Assembly (NCBI RefSeq): GCF_910594985.1 | Contig: NZ_CAJVCE010000001.1 | Span: 1-64,000, forward strand | DNA from: Paenibacillus allorhizosphaerae | Lineage (GTDB): Bacteria; Bacillota; Bacilli; Paenibacillales; NBRC-103111 | Direction: 5' to 3' | Length of the DNA: 64,000 bases | In this document: positions 26,708 through 35,687 of the stretch, piece after piece | Numbering within the stretch: the first letter of the stretch is position 1 | How the letters are laid out: the number at the start of each line of letters is the position of its first letter | Notes under the pieces: model-generated | Told to the model about the DNA's origin: nothing | Database searches by the model: none | The model's input: the letters and a program-made list of their open reading frames with translations, nothing else | Position numbers and translations under genes: made by a program

Positions 26708-28192
26708 TCAATCTTTTTTCGTTAACCCGTAATCCTCAGCCGTATAATCTTTCTCAGCATTCCAATTCGGAAATGTAAAATCGTCCGGATTGATCTTCGT
26801 CCCTTTGTTTTGAACTTTACCGATCGCATCCTGCAAGCCTTTATTCATTTTTTCATTGTATTTTTTCAAGGTGCCTTCAGCGTCTTTTTGAGCGCCGGTA
26901 AGCAAGGACTGAAGCAGCTCGCTGAAATTGGGTTTGACATTCGTTTGTTCCAACGTTCCCAGCTCAACGATCACCTTTGCCGCTTCCGGATTGCGAACCG
27001 CGGGGTCGGGACGCACACGCATCAAATCGCGGTGCAGCTGCACGAAAGTTTCATACTCGGGATACGGATAAAGCGACTTCTTTTCATTTATGGCGGGAAA
27101 AGGCGTAACCGCTACGGCGCTGTTGATATATTTCTCATAAAAAACAGCGGAGGCGAACGCTTCGTTTATGAATTTCCCTACCTCCTCTGCATGCTTTGTT
27201 TTGGATGAAATCACATATCCGGATGCCGCAGCAGGGATGTAATATTGGGTCGGCTTATTGCTTCCCGTCGGGGACGGAACAGGCGCCAGCCCCATCTTCA
27301 CTTCGGGTACATCGCGTTTCGTAATCCACATTCGGGCTCGACCGTCTACTAAGAAGCCGGCTTTCCCTTGACCGAACAGCACGCCGGCTTCTACCGTTTT
27401 CAAAGTATAAGAGGAAGGCAATATGGTACCGTCCTGCTTCAATTGCGACAGCAGTTGAAAAGAATCCAGAATCGCTTTTGAATCATAAGCGTACTTTCCG
27501 GTTTTGAAATTAAAACCCGTAGCTTCCTGAGGCGAAACGGTTGCGGCGAAGCCCTGCACAAATGTCGAAAGACCGGTCTCAGCGCCTCCGAATACGATCC
27601 CGTACACATCTCCGCGGCCTTTGTCCGTGATCGCTTTGGCCATTTGCCGCAATGCATCCCATGTTTTCGGCGGAGCATTGGGGTCCAGCCCCGCTTTTTG
27701 CAGCACATCTTGGTTGTAGTACAATATGCTTCCAAGCTGCGGCCCGGCCAATGGCCAGCTGTAGGTTTTGCCGTTTATGACGTTGATCCCCTCGGAGAAA
27801 GAACCCGGGTAAAACTGCTGCTTCCATGTATCCGATACAAACTCATCCAAAGGACGCGCCAAACCCAGGGCTACCATGGTTCGAATGTCGGTACCTCCCG
27901 GATTGAAAAACAGATCCGGCAGCTCATTCGAGGCGATAGCCGCCTGAATGGCTGTGTTGTATTCAGGCCCAGGCATATACCGCGCTTCCACCCTGATTTT
28001 ACCTGCATACTTCTTGTTAAAATCCTGAACCGTTCTTTGTCCCGGACTTTGCTCCCCTTTCCAAAAATCGTGAGAGCCCCATACCTGAATGAGTATTTCT
28101 TGCGAACTTGCCACATCCTCTTTTGCGCATCCCGCGGTAAAAAACAAGAGAACACCCAATAATGCGAATAGAACCGGCATTTGTTTTTTCAT
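26708..28192 (-). CDS. Extracellular sugar-binding lipoprotein e (different subfamily)
   Basis: Solute-binding lipoprotein, 494 residues from the ATG at 28192 (GGAGG eight bases upstream). Lipobox FTAGC with Cys22. It lacks the YPKDGMTW motif of the other SBPs; instead it has QVWGSHDFWKGEQSPGQRTVQ near residue 32 and a KTWDALRQMAKAI segment near residue 180, more like UgpB/MalE-type sugar binders. A perfect terminator hairpin ends only 22 bases upstream of the start, so expression depends on readthrough or attenuation. First gene of the SBP e - SBP d - sulfatase unit. Confidence 0.92.
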   Translation of the reverse strand: MKKQMPVLFALLGVLLFFTAGCAKEDVASSQEILIQVWGSHDFWKGEQSPGQRTVQDFNKKYAGKIRVEARYMPGPEYNTAIQAAIASNELPDLFFNPGGTDIRTMVALGLARPLDEFVSDTWKQQFYPGSFSEGINVINGKTYSWPLAGPQLGSILYYNQDVLQKAGLDPNAPPKTWDALRQMAKAITDKGRGDVYGIVFGGAETGLSTFVQGFAATVSPQEATGFNFKTGKYAYDSKAILDSFQLLSQLKQDGTILPSSYTLKTVEAGVLFGQGKAGFLVDGRARMWITKRDVPEVKMGLAPVPSPTGSNKPTQYYIPAAASGYVISSKTKHAEEVGKFINEAFASAVFYEKYINSAVAVTPFPAINEKKSLYPYPEYETFVQLHRDLMRVRPDPAVRNPEAAKVIVELGTLEQTNVKPNFSELLQSLLTGAQKDAEGTLKKYNEKMNKGLQDAIGKVQNKGTKINPDDFTFPNWNAEKDYTAEDYGLTKKD

Positions 28193-28214
28193 ATAAGCCA
28201 CCTCCGACTTATTA

Positions 28215-28248
28215 AAAAACTTGTTATCTCAACGGATAACAAGTTTTT
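28215..28248 (-). terminator. Terminator/attenuator between TauD and SBP e
   Basis: A 14-bp perfect stem (AAAAACTTGTTATC with GATAACAAGTTTTT, 6-base loop) followed by Ts on the minus strand. It lies directly before the ribosome site of SBP e. Confidence 0.8.
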
Positions 28249-28299
28249 CGGCCTCCTTGAGTAAAGCATTGTGATCTTCAACGATGCGATCCGGTCCCC

Positions 28300-29220
28300 C
28301 TAATACGTGCGGTCCCCTACAATGGCTACGCGTTCGGCTATGCGACGGTGAGGATAATAATCGGATACCGCGTAGTGCTGGGTGGCGCGATTGTCCCAGA
28401 AGGCTATCGAATTCGCCTCCCATTGGAAACGTACTTGATACTCCGGAATGAGGACTTGGCGGAACAAGTACTGAAGCAACTGCTCGCTCTCCTCTAAATC
28501 AAGACCGACGATCCGGGTAGTAAAGGATGAATTCACGAACAGCGTCTTTCGTCCGGTTTCCGGGTGCGTTCGTACTACCGGGTGTTCGGCTGCCGGGAAT
28601 TCCGCCTGCCGTGCGGCCAGTTCATCCGGCGGCAAATTACGTCCGAAGGAATGAGTGAAGTCGTGGATCGCAGTAAGACCGTCAATCCGTTCTTTGATCT
28701 CGTCAGGCAGGTTGTCGTATGCGGCGCCCATATCGGCCCATATCGTGTTGCCGCCGGCAGGAGGAACCTCGACTAGACGGAGTATGGCTCCCAGTGCGGG
28801 ATTGAGCCGCCAAGTTACATCCGTATGCCAGTTGCCGAACCGGATTGGATTGACGCCTTTGGTGAAGCGGACAATTTCGTCCGTATCCCCCTGCGGCAGA
28901 AACGGATGGGTTTCCAATTCTCCCCACAACCGGGCAAATGCCTTTTGCTGCTCGCTGCTGATGCGCTGGTCGCGAAAGAAGATGACCTTCCACTCCAGCA
29001 GCGCCCGATTCAGTTCCGCATGAAGCTCGGGAGAGATAGGTTGGCTCAAATCCACGCCGGAGATTTCGGCGCCGATGATCGGACTGAGCGGTTTGACGCT
29101 GAAAAGCGTATACGTCCGTTCCTCAATACCTTCCGGGAGACGGCGCAGAATAGCCGATCCCTTCGGATTACCGCGCTCCGGCAGGGACCTCAAACGGGAT
29201 AATTCAATGATTTCAGACAT
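28300..29220 (-). CDS. TauD/TfdA-family Fe(II)/2-oxoglutarate dioxygenase
   Basis: Non-haem iron dioxygenase, 306 residues. The iron triad is visible as WHTD (His132, Asp134) and His282 (QHYAVSDYYPHRR, with Arg292 or 293 for 2-oxoglutarate). Members of this group split taurine, other sulfonates or alkyl sulfate esters, releasing sulfite or sulfate. Placement amid ten sulfatases makes a sulfur-releasing role likely (inference). Ribosome site GAGGAG. Own promoter probably in the 200 bases upstream; a strong terminator follows it. Confidence 0.93.
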   Translation of the reverse strand: MSEIIELSRLRSLPERGNPKGSAILRRLPEGIEERTYTLFSVKPLSPIIGAEISGVDLSQPISPELHAELNRALLEWKVIFFRDQRISSEQQKAFARLWGELETHPFLPQGDTDEIVRFTKGVNPIRFGNWHTDVTWRLNPALGAILRLVEVPPAGGNTIWADMGAAYDNLPDEIKERIDGLTAIHDFTHSFGRNLPPDELAARQAEFPAAEHPVVRTHPETGRKTLFVNSSFTTRIVGLDLEESEQLLQYLFRQVLIPEYQVRFQWEANSIAFWDNRATQHYAVSDYYPHRRIAERVAIVGDRTY

Positions 29221-29423
29221 TTGTCAAGCTCCTCTCGTATTGGAATGAATAATATACCTTGTATTCATATGTGATTAGGCGGGTTTAATTCAGAATAAAT
29301 GTTTCGACTGTATATGTACATATCATTACGTCTTGATATATTTATCATTTCGTCTGTTTTCTCACACGACCCCCTAGGGGAGGCGCGTCTTCTGATCGTT
29401 CGGATGTTTTGCAGCGGTCCAGG
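29221..29423. other. Spacer with possible promoter of tauD
   Basis: No gene. AT-rich minus-strand sequence with a TATATT/TATTAT stretch about 30 bases upstream of the ribosome site, and a small CCCCTAGGGG palindrome near 29370. Confidence 0.3.
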
Positions 29424-30848
29424 TCATTGCCCAGCACCTTCCGCCAACAAAACCGGCCGGCCGGCCCAAGGGTCGTTCACTTCGCGCTGCCAGTCCGTCA
29501 AAGCTTCGGCCAGCTGTTCCAGCTTGCCGGCATAGACCGGATCACCCGCCAAGTTTCGCATCTCCGCCGGATCTTCTTTGAGATGGAAAAGCTGAATTCG
29601 ATCCTCGCCTGCTTCCTTACGTTCGGATCGATAGTACCGGATGAGCTTCCACTCGCCGTCGCTCACCATTCGCTGAATGTCTTTATATAAAGAAAACACG
29701 GTGCTCCGGCTTCGCTCCCGCTCTCCCGTAATCAGTGGAACCAAGCTTTGGCTCTCGACCGTTTCCGGTACAGGGATGCCGATGAGATCGCACAACGTCG
29801 GAAACAGATCGAAGGAGTACGTTAAGGCGTCCGCCCGTGTGCCTGCGGGAATTCCTTTCCCGCTTATGATGACAGGCACGCGCACGCTGTGATCGTATAA
29901 GTTTTGCTTGCCCATCAAGCCGTGTCGGCTGATAGCGATGCCGTGATCGGCGGTATACACGATGATCGTATTTTCAGCGTCTTCTCTTTAGTTTAACGCC
30001 TCAATAATCCGCCCGATCTGCGCGTCCATATGGCTGATCATGCCGTAATAATCGGCAATATGCCGGCGGACGACTTCCGGCGTCCGGGGCCATTGCGCCA
30101 AACGCTCATCGCGGTTTTGAAGCTCGCCGTTGTCGAAAGGGTGCTCCGACAAGTAGTTATCCGGCAAATCGATGGCTTCCGGGTCGTATAAGTCCGCATA
30201 CTCCTTCGGAGGCGTACGCGGATCGTGCGGAGATGTGAACGCGACATATAGGAAATAAGGCTGCGCCTCATTGCGATAGCTTTGCAGAAAATCGACGGCG
30301 GCATCCGCAAACAACTCCGTGGAAAATCCATCACCGATGTACTGTTCCTCTTTCGGATATTGTCCGCTCGGATCGAAGTGATGCAGCGGCACATTCCGAT
30401 GATCGCTCATTCCGCCGAAAAACAAGCGGGCGCCGCTGCTGAACGATTTGGCGAAGGTACAGATATCGTTATGCCATTTGCCGGTAGCGTAAGTGTGATA
30501 CCCTGCCTCCTGTAGTACTTGAGGCAGTACGGCAATCTCGGGATTGATTGTCCTTATGCCGTTCGGATCGTCGACGGTTTGACTGACCGAGGCGCGAAAT
30601 ACATTCACGCCGGTATGCAGCGCCGCCCGGCTGGGCACGCAAACGGCCCCGACGAGACCGCCCATAATATGGACCCGCGTAAACGAAACGCCGCTTTCCG
30701 CCAGCCTGTCAAGCACCGGAGTTTGAATTGCGCGGTTGCCGAAAGCGCGGATCCCGTCGTAGCGATGATCGTCCGCAACTAAAAAAACGATGTTTGGCCG
30801 TCTGTGATCGGTTGAACCCTGTTTTTCCGTTTTTACGAGATTTCCCAT
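29424..30848 (-). pseudogene. Type I sulfatase e, split by an in-frame stop codon
   Basis: Reads as one sulfatase of about 474 codons interrupted by a single TAA at 29988-29990. The first part (286 residues) holds the metal site, formylglycine motif CVPSR with Cys70 and TGKWHND; after the stop the same frame carries on with REDAENTIIVYTADHG and the full C-terminal part to a normal end. A single CAA-to-TAA change would explain it. Ribosome site and start (AAAGGAG, ATG at 30848) are intact. Either a young pseudogene or a base-call error; readthrough is possible but unproven. Confidence 0.9.
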
Positions 30849-30922
30849 CCCATTCGTCTCCTTTTTTCACGATTGCAGAATTGCACAGATCTTAGCGCAG
30901 GCCTGCCGTATAGCAGCCCGTG

Positions 30923-30991
30923 GCCGTTAGCCCCCAGTGCATCCCATCGCAATTGATCCGTTTAGAGAATCAAAATATTCGGTCTTTTCAT
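30923..30991 (-). pseudogene. N-terminal remnant of another sulfatase
   Basis: After GAGGAG and an ATG, the frame reads MKRPNILIL, a stop, then TDQLRWDALGANG, which is the start signature of a type I sulfatase (metal strand plus following helix). The rest of the gene is gone. It lies between sulfatases f and e. Confidence 0.65.
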
Positions 30992-31038
30992 TTGATTCAC
31001 TCCTCAAATAAAGGGCAACGTTAAGCTCTGCGTGCCGT

Positions 31039-32637
31039 TTATTTTTCAATTCGGCGTTCCCGTTCTTTCAGAGCTACGATTTTCTCCCTGGGAATAACGC
31101 CGCTGCGATCCGCCCATATCTCGTATTGTTTGCTTAGCTCAGCTACGATGTCCGGATATTCGCCGGAAAGATCATTCGTTTCCGTACGATCTTTTTCCAT
31201 ATCGTAAAGCTCCCAGGAACCGGGATACTTCTTTACCAGCTTCCAATTACCGGTACGGACGGCGGCATTACCCTCATGTTCCCAGAACAACGGACGATTC
31301 TCCCGCGTATCCCGATCCATGACGGTAACGAGACTATTTCCTTCCAGCGGCACAATTTGTCTGCCTTTATAGGTTGCAGGATACGATGCGCCTGTAATTT
31401 CGAGTATCGTCGCCATAATATCCGTCAATTGGCCCGGGGTGTGCCGGATAACGCCTTTATCGTTAATCGACTCCGGCCAATGCACAATAAGCGGAGTTGC
31501 GATCCCTCCCTCGTGAACCCAGTGCTTATACAAGCGGAACGGCGTATTCGATAAATTTGCCCAGGCTGCCCCATAGCTTTGATACGTATTTTCGGCTCCC
31601 GGCGTAATGTCCCTGCGATTTCCAAAGGAGACAAGCTCGTTACGTTTGGTCCGCTCTCTGCCGATCCCTTTGTTAACTCGAGCCGCTCCCGACCCCGGAG
31701 CCAATTCTTCCGCACAACCACCGTTATCGGCAAGAAAGAAAATGATCGTATTCTCCCACTGGCCGGTATCCTTTAACGTTTGCAAAATAGTGCCTATGCC
31801 TTGATCCATCCGGTCAATTTGTGCGGCATACACTTCCATGCGGCGCAGCTGCCATGCCTTATCCTCGGCATCTTCCCATCTGGGCTGCTCCGGATCCCGC
31901 TCCGTCAGCTTCCAGGATTCATCTATTAGGCCCATCGCGATCATACGCTTCAAACGCTCTTCCCGCAGCCGATCCCAGCCTTCATCGAATCTCCCTTTAT
32001 ATTTCGCAATATCCTCCTCGTGAGCGTGCAGGGGCCAATGCGGCGCGGTATAGGCAACGTACTGAAAAAAAGGCTTATCCGGATGCTGTTGAACATGCTC
32101 CTTAATGAACTGCACCGCATACTCGCTGATGGCATCTGTAAAATAGTAGCGGTCGTCGTTCAGCGCTTCATGCTCAACATTCTCATTATCGCGGGTTAAC
32201 GTACCCGGATAAAAATAATTGGCTGCGCCGGCCAGTATCCCGTAAAAACGGTCGAATCCGCGCTGGATCGGCCAGGTGTCGTTCACTGTCTTCGTATTTG
32301 TGGCCACATGCCATTTGCCGCTCATATAATTTCGATAATCGTTGTCACGCAACACCTCTGCAATCGTTACGCATCGACCGTTCAAATTGCCGGCGTAGCC
32401 TTCAGGTCCGTCATCGTTTATCAAAACTCCGATTCCGGTCTGATGGGGATGCAACCCGGTGAGCAAGGAAGCGCGCGTCGGGCTGCACCGGGCCGTATTG
32501 TAAAATTGGGCGAAGCGGATACCGTTATCCGCCAGCGAGTTCAAATTCGGCGTATCGACTTCGCCGCCATAGCATCCGATATCCGAATATCCCATATCAT
32601 CATTTAAAATCACGATAATATTCGGTCTGTTACTCAT
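31039..32637 (-). CDS. Cytoplasmic arylsulfatase-type sulfatase f
   Basis: Sulfatase, 532 residues, of the AslA/AtsA-like arylsulfatase group. Metal site NIIVILNDDMGYSDIG, formylglycine motif CSPTR with Cys51, GKWHVATN motif II near residue 107, LADNGGCAEE near residue 305. The longest of the set, with the typical insertion before the C-terminal domain. No signal peptide. GGAGGG ribosome site. Follows sulfatase g by 18 bases, so they are co-transcribed. Likely sugar-sulfate or aryl-sulfate substrate. Confidence 0.94.
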   Translation of the reverse strand: MSNRPNIIVILNDDMGYSDIGCYGGEVDTPNLNSLADNGIRFAQFYNTARCSPTRASLLTGLHPHQTGIGVLINDDGPEGYAGNLNGRCVTIAEVLRDNDYRNYMSGKWHVATNTKTVNDTWPIQRGFDRFYGILAGAANYFYPGTLTRDNENVEHEALNDDRYYFTDAISEYAVQFIKEHVQQHPDKPFFQYVAYTAPHWPLHAHEEDIAKYKGRFDEGWDRLREERLKRMIAMGLIDESWKLTERDPEQPRWEDAEDKAWQLRRMEVYAAQIDRMDQGIGTILQTLKDTGQWENTIIFFLADNGGCAEELAPGSGAARVNKGIGRERTKRNELVSFGNRRDITPGAENTYQSYGAAWANLSNTPFRLYKHWVHEGGIATPLIVHWPESINDKGVIRHTPGQLTDIMATILEITGASYPATYKGRQIVPLEGNSLVTVMDRDTRENRPLFWEHEGNAAVRTGNWKLVKKYPGSWELYDMEKDRTETNDLSGEYPDIVAELSKQYEIWADRSGVIPREKIVALKERERRIEK

Positions 32638-32655
32638 TTTCTTTTTCCCTCCGAA

Positions 32656-33981
32656 CTAATTTTTCTGTTTGATTTCATAACGCAATGCATCTTCCCCCAG
32701 AGCTTCTATGCGTTCCGTAACGAGCCGATCTTGTTTCTCTGCAGCGAATGTGAACAGAAGATGACGTAATTGCCGCTCCTGAGGCTCGCTGTCGGATTGA
32801 CCCGCCTTATTGTTTAGTTCGAAAGGATCTTCTGCGGTGTCGTATAGATGGGTCGTCTTCAAGCTTGACAATTCAAGCGCAAGCAGATGCCGCTTCGTCC
32901 GGATGGCGCGGAATTCTTCCACCTGCCCCATTTTCCCTTCAATATACACCGCCTCCGGTCCGAGATTCGGATCGTTCTGTACGATAGCTTGGGACAGATC
33001 GTTTCCTTGAACCGCAGTTGGCACCTCAAGGCCGGATAAAGCAAGCAGCGTCGGCATAAAATCTACGGTATGGAACAATGCCTCGTTCTCCGTTCCCCGT
33101 CCGAGCTTGCTGGGAAAACGTATGATAAACGGGATATGAATCGCTTCTTCAAGCGGGCGTCCTTTACGATATAAACCTTGCGAACCGAGCATGTCCCCAT
33201 GATCGGAGGTGAACACGAGTATGGTATTAGCGCTCAAACCATGAACGTCCAGCGCCTCGATGATTTTCCCCAAATTTTGATCCAAGGCGGTAATATGCGT
33301 ATTGTAGCCCGCCAATTCTTGCCTTGCCTTGTTCGCTTCGTTGGCAGGCACGTTGGGCCTCAGCTGTATGCTATCGGGCTGCAGATCGTTCCAACGATCG
33401 TCTCTTCCTTGCTCCGGATGAAAAGGAGTATGAGGCGGACCCCAAGACATAAACAAGCAGAAGGGCACACCTTTATTATCTTCAATGAAGCTTACCGCGA
33501 GATCGGTTTGATAATCCGGCTCATACCCCTCGGCCTGAATCGGTACGGGCTCATCCCGGTAATACACCGAATCCCAATAGTTGTGCCCTCGGTTAAATGC
33601 CGCCCAATAATCAAAGCCCTGCCTTCTCGGTCCCGGCGGTACAAAGCCCGGCTTTTCCTCCCCGTCCATATGCCACTTGCCGATATATCCGGTTCGGTAT
33701 CCGTGATCGCGGTATACGTGAGCAATCGATGTGATATCCGTTCGCAAACGCAGGTTGTTCGTAATAAGGCCGTGCGTATGCGAATACAGTCCGGAAATGA
33801 TCGAGGCCCTGGCAGGCGTACAAACAGGATTTGACGTGTACGTCCGAGTTAAGGATATCCCCTCGTCGATCAGCTTTTGCAAGTTAGGGGCAATGACATT
33901 CGGATCCCGTATGGGTAGAGACTCTTCTCGAAATTGATCCGCAAATATAAAAACAAGATTCTGCTGCGTTTTGTTTGTCAT
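32656..33981 (-). CDS. Cytoplasmic type I sulfatase g
   Basis: Sulfatase, 441 residues from the ATG at 33981; the ATG at 33993 directly abuts the AGGAGG site and is less likely. Formylglycine motif CTPAR with Cys54, YIGKWHMDGE motif II near residue 100, TSDHGDMLGSQGLYRK near residue 260. The N-terminus NLVFIFADQFREESL is characteristic of the group with choline-sulfatase-like relatives. No signal peptide. Confidence 0.93.
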   Translation of the reverse strand: MTNKTQQNLVFIFADQFREESLPIRDPNVIAPNLQKLIDEGISLTRTYTSNPVCTPARASIISGLYSHTHGLITNNLRLRTDITSIAHVYRDHGYRTGYIGKWHMDGEEKPGFVPPGPRRQGFDYWAAFNRGHNYWDSVYYRDEPVPIQAEGYEPDYQTDLAVSFIEDNKGVPFCLFMSWGPPHTPFHPEQGRDDRWNDLQPDSIQLRPNVPANEANKARQELAGYNTHITALDQNLGKIIEALDVHGLSANTILVFTSDHGDMLGSQGLYRKGRPLEEAIHIPFIIRFPSKLGRGTENEALFHTVDFMPTLLALSGLEVPTAVQGNDLSQAIVQNDPNLGPEAVYIEGKMGQVEEFRAIRTKRHLLALELSSLKTTHLYDTAEDPFELNNKAGQSDSEPQERQLRHLLFTFAAEKQDRLVTERIEALGEDALRYEIKQKN

Positions 33982-34042
33982 TTTTTGCTTCATCCTCCTT
34001 TGAAATGTAAAGTGAACCTATCCGACTTTTGGGGATTCAGAC

Positions 34043-35476
34043 TTAGGTTACATCGGCCTCCTCTTTTCGTATCACCTCGTAGGCCGGCTTTCGCAATCCG
34101 CGAAGAAATTCCGCGATGGCATTGAGATGCTCATGAACGACAGGACGCCATTGTTCTTCAGAAGCCAAATTCCGCGTTTCTTCCGGATCATGATTCATAT
34201 CGTACAGCACATAGCGCTGATCGGGCGCTTCTTGTGCATACTGAATGAATTTCCAACGGTCCGAACGTGCCATTACTTGCATCGGCACACTGTCTGCGCT
34301 TTTCAGTCCCTGTATGCTGAAGGTGAATTGTCTGCTCTTAACTAAGGCATTCTCGCTTTCACCGCCGACAATCAAACCGGATAAATCAACGCCGGATATG
34401 TCATTCGGCATCTGCTCTTGAGTTCCCGTTAGGCCTGCGAGAGTGGGAAATAAGTCCACATGGTTGATCAGCTTGTCGTTCACTTCACCGGCAGGAACGA
34501 CGCCCGGCATCCGGATAATGAGCGGAACGCGCGCCGAAGAATCGTACATTTGATTTTTGAGCCACAGTCCTTTTTCACCGGCCATATCTCCGTGATCGGA
34601 GAAGTACACAACCAGGGTGTTTTCTGTAAGTCCAAGCTCGTCAAGCGTATCAAGCAGCTGGTTGACGTTATTGTCCATCCAGCTAATACTGCCGTAATAT
34701 CGCGCCCTCGCCAGCCGGTGCATCTCCTCCGTATTGTGAAACCACCCGGCTTTCTCCGCCATCTTGTAAACAACCGCATTGCTCTCCAATTCCCCGGGAA
34801 CAGTCTTCGGCAAGTCAATGGATTCGGGGTCATACATGTAGTAATATTCCTTCGAAGTATTCCAATACCAATGCGGCTGAACAAACGAAACGTGCAGGAA
34901 AAACTTTTCCGATGGATGCGACTTTAAATAATGAACCGCTTCTTTCAGCATTATGGCATCCGTCTCTAACGATTCGTCGTTGACCACCTTGCCGTGCAGA
35001 CGAGATGGTTTCTCTCCGCGAATATCGGTAATCGAATCGAATATAAGCTTATCAGCCGGATCAAATTGCGGCGGGTTTGATTTTCTGTTCGCTTTGATCT
35101 CCTCAGAAATATGCTCCGTACTGTATCTGTAATCATAGCCGTACTCGTAAGACTCATGGTTGGTGTGCATTTTCCCGATACAAGCCGTTGTATATCCATG
35201 CTGCTTGAAATGATGCGCCCAGGTCCGGTTTCGTTTATCGAACACGTGCGAGTTGCTGAGTTGGCCGTGCTCGAGCGGATATTGACCCGTGATAAAGCTT
35301 TGCCGGGTCGGAGCGCAGATCGGATAAGCGCAGTAAGCCTTCGTAAACAGTGTCCCTTCGCTGGCAAGCCGGTCCAGTCCCGGAGTACGGATGATCGGGT
35401 GGCCCGCGCAGCCCATTATTTTGGCATTATGCTCATCCGACGTAATAACTAATATATTCCAATTGTTTTGTACCAT
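34043..35476 (-). CDS. Cytoplasmic type I sulfatase h
   Basis: Sulfatase, 477 residues from the ATG at 35476. Upstream in-frame starts at 35497 (TTG, overlapping the stop of the small frame upstream as TTGA) and 35488 are possible; AAGGG lies between them. Formylglycine motif CAPTR with Cys54 (this start), CIGKMHTNHES motif II, FSDHGDMAGEKGLWLK near residue 270. No signal peptide. Part of the run sulfatase i - small frame - h - g - f. Confidence 0.92.
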   Translation of the reverse strand: MVQNNWNILVITSDEHNAKIMGCAGHPIIRTPGLDRLASEGTLFTKAYCAYPICAPTRQSFITGQYPLEHGQLSNSHVFDKRNRTWAHHFKQHGYTTACIGKMHTNHESYEYGYDYRYSTEHISEEIKANRKSNPPQFDPADKLIFDSITDIRGEKPSRLHGKVVNDESLETDAIMLKEAVHYLKSHPSEKFFLHVSFVQPHWYWNTSKEYYYMYDPESIDLPKTVPGELESNAVVYKMAEKAGWFHNTEEMHRLARARYYGSISWMDNNVNQLLDTLDELGLTENTLVVYFSDHGDMAGEKGLWLKNQMYDSSARVPLIIRMPGVVPAGEVNDKLINHVDLFPTLAGLTGTQEQMPNDISGVDLSGLIVGGESENALVKSRQFTFSIQGLKSADSVPMQVMARSDRWKFIQYAQEAPDQRYVLYDMNHDPEETRNLASEEQWRPVVHEHLNAIAEFLRGLRKPAYEVIRKEEADVT

Positions 35477-35493
35477 CTTATCAGCCATTCCCT

Positions 35494-35664
35494 TCAACCT
35501 GTAAAGTATATGTTCTCAGCAATCCGTTCAAGTACAGGAATACGGAAGATGTCCTGGGTGCCGTAATCCTCCCATTCTCCGCACTTTTCATCACCCAATC
35601 TATCCGAATCGATGATCACAAGATCGGCTTGTCGGAGAAACATTGGGGTAGTTTGGTTCAGCAT
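35494..35664 (-). CDS. Small in-operon protein of 56 residues, unknown
   Basis: ATG at 35664 has GGGAGTG upstream. The 56-residue product (FLRQADLVIIDSDRLGDEK near the start, RIPVLERIAENIYFTG at the end) is acidic and soluble. Its stop overlaps a possible TTG start of sulfatase h by 4 bases. I do not recognise the family; it could be a real small protein, or the remnant of a larger enzyme, since ADLVIID-type strands occur in hydrolases and nucleotide-binding folds. Confidence 0.45.
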   Translation of the reverse strand: MLNQTTPMFLRQADLVIIDSDRLGDEKCGEWEDYGTQDIFRIPVLERIAENIYFTG

Positions 35665-35687
35665 AAATACCACTCCCTTACGACGAA

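Noticed and set aside
33178..33834. 218-codon plus-strand frame over sulfatase g
   Set aside because: Antisense shadow of a well-supported sulfatase gene.
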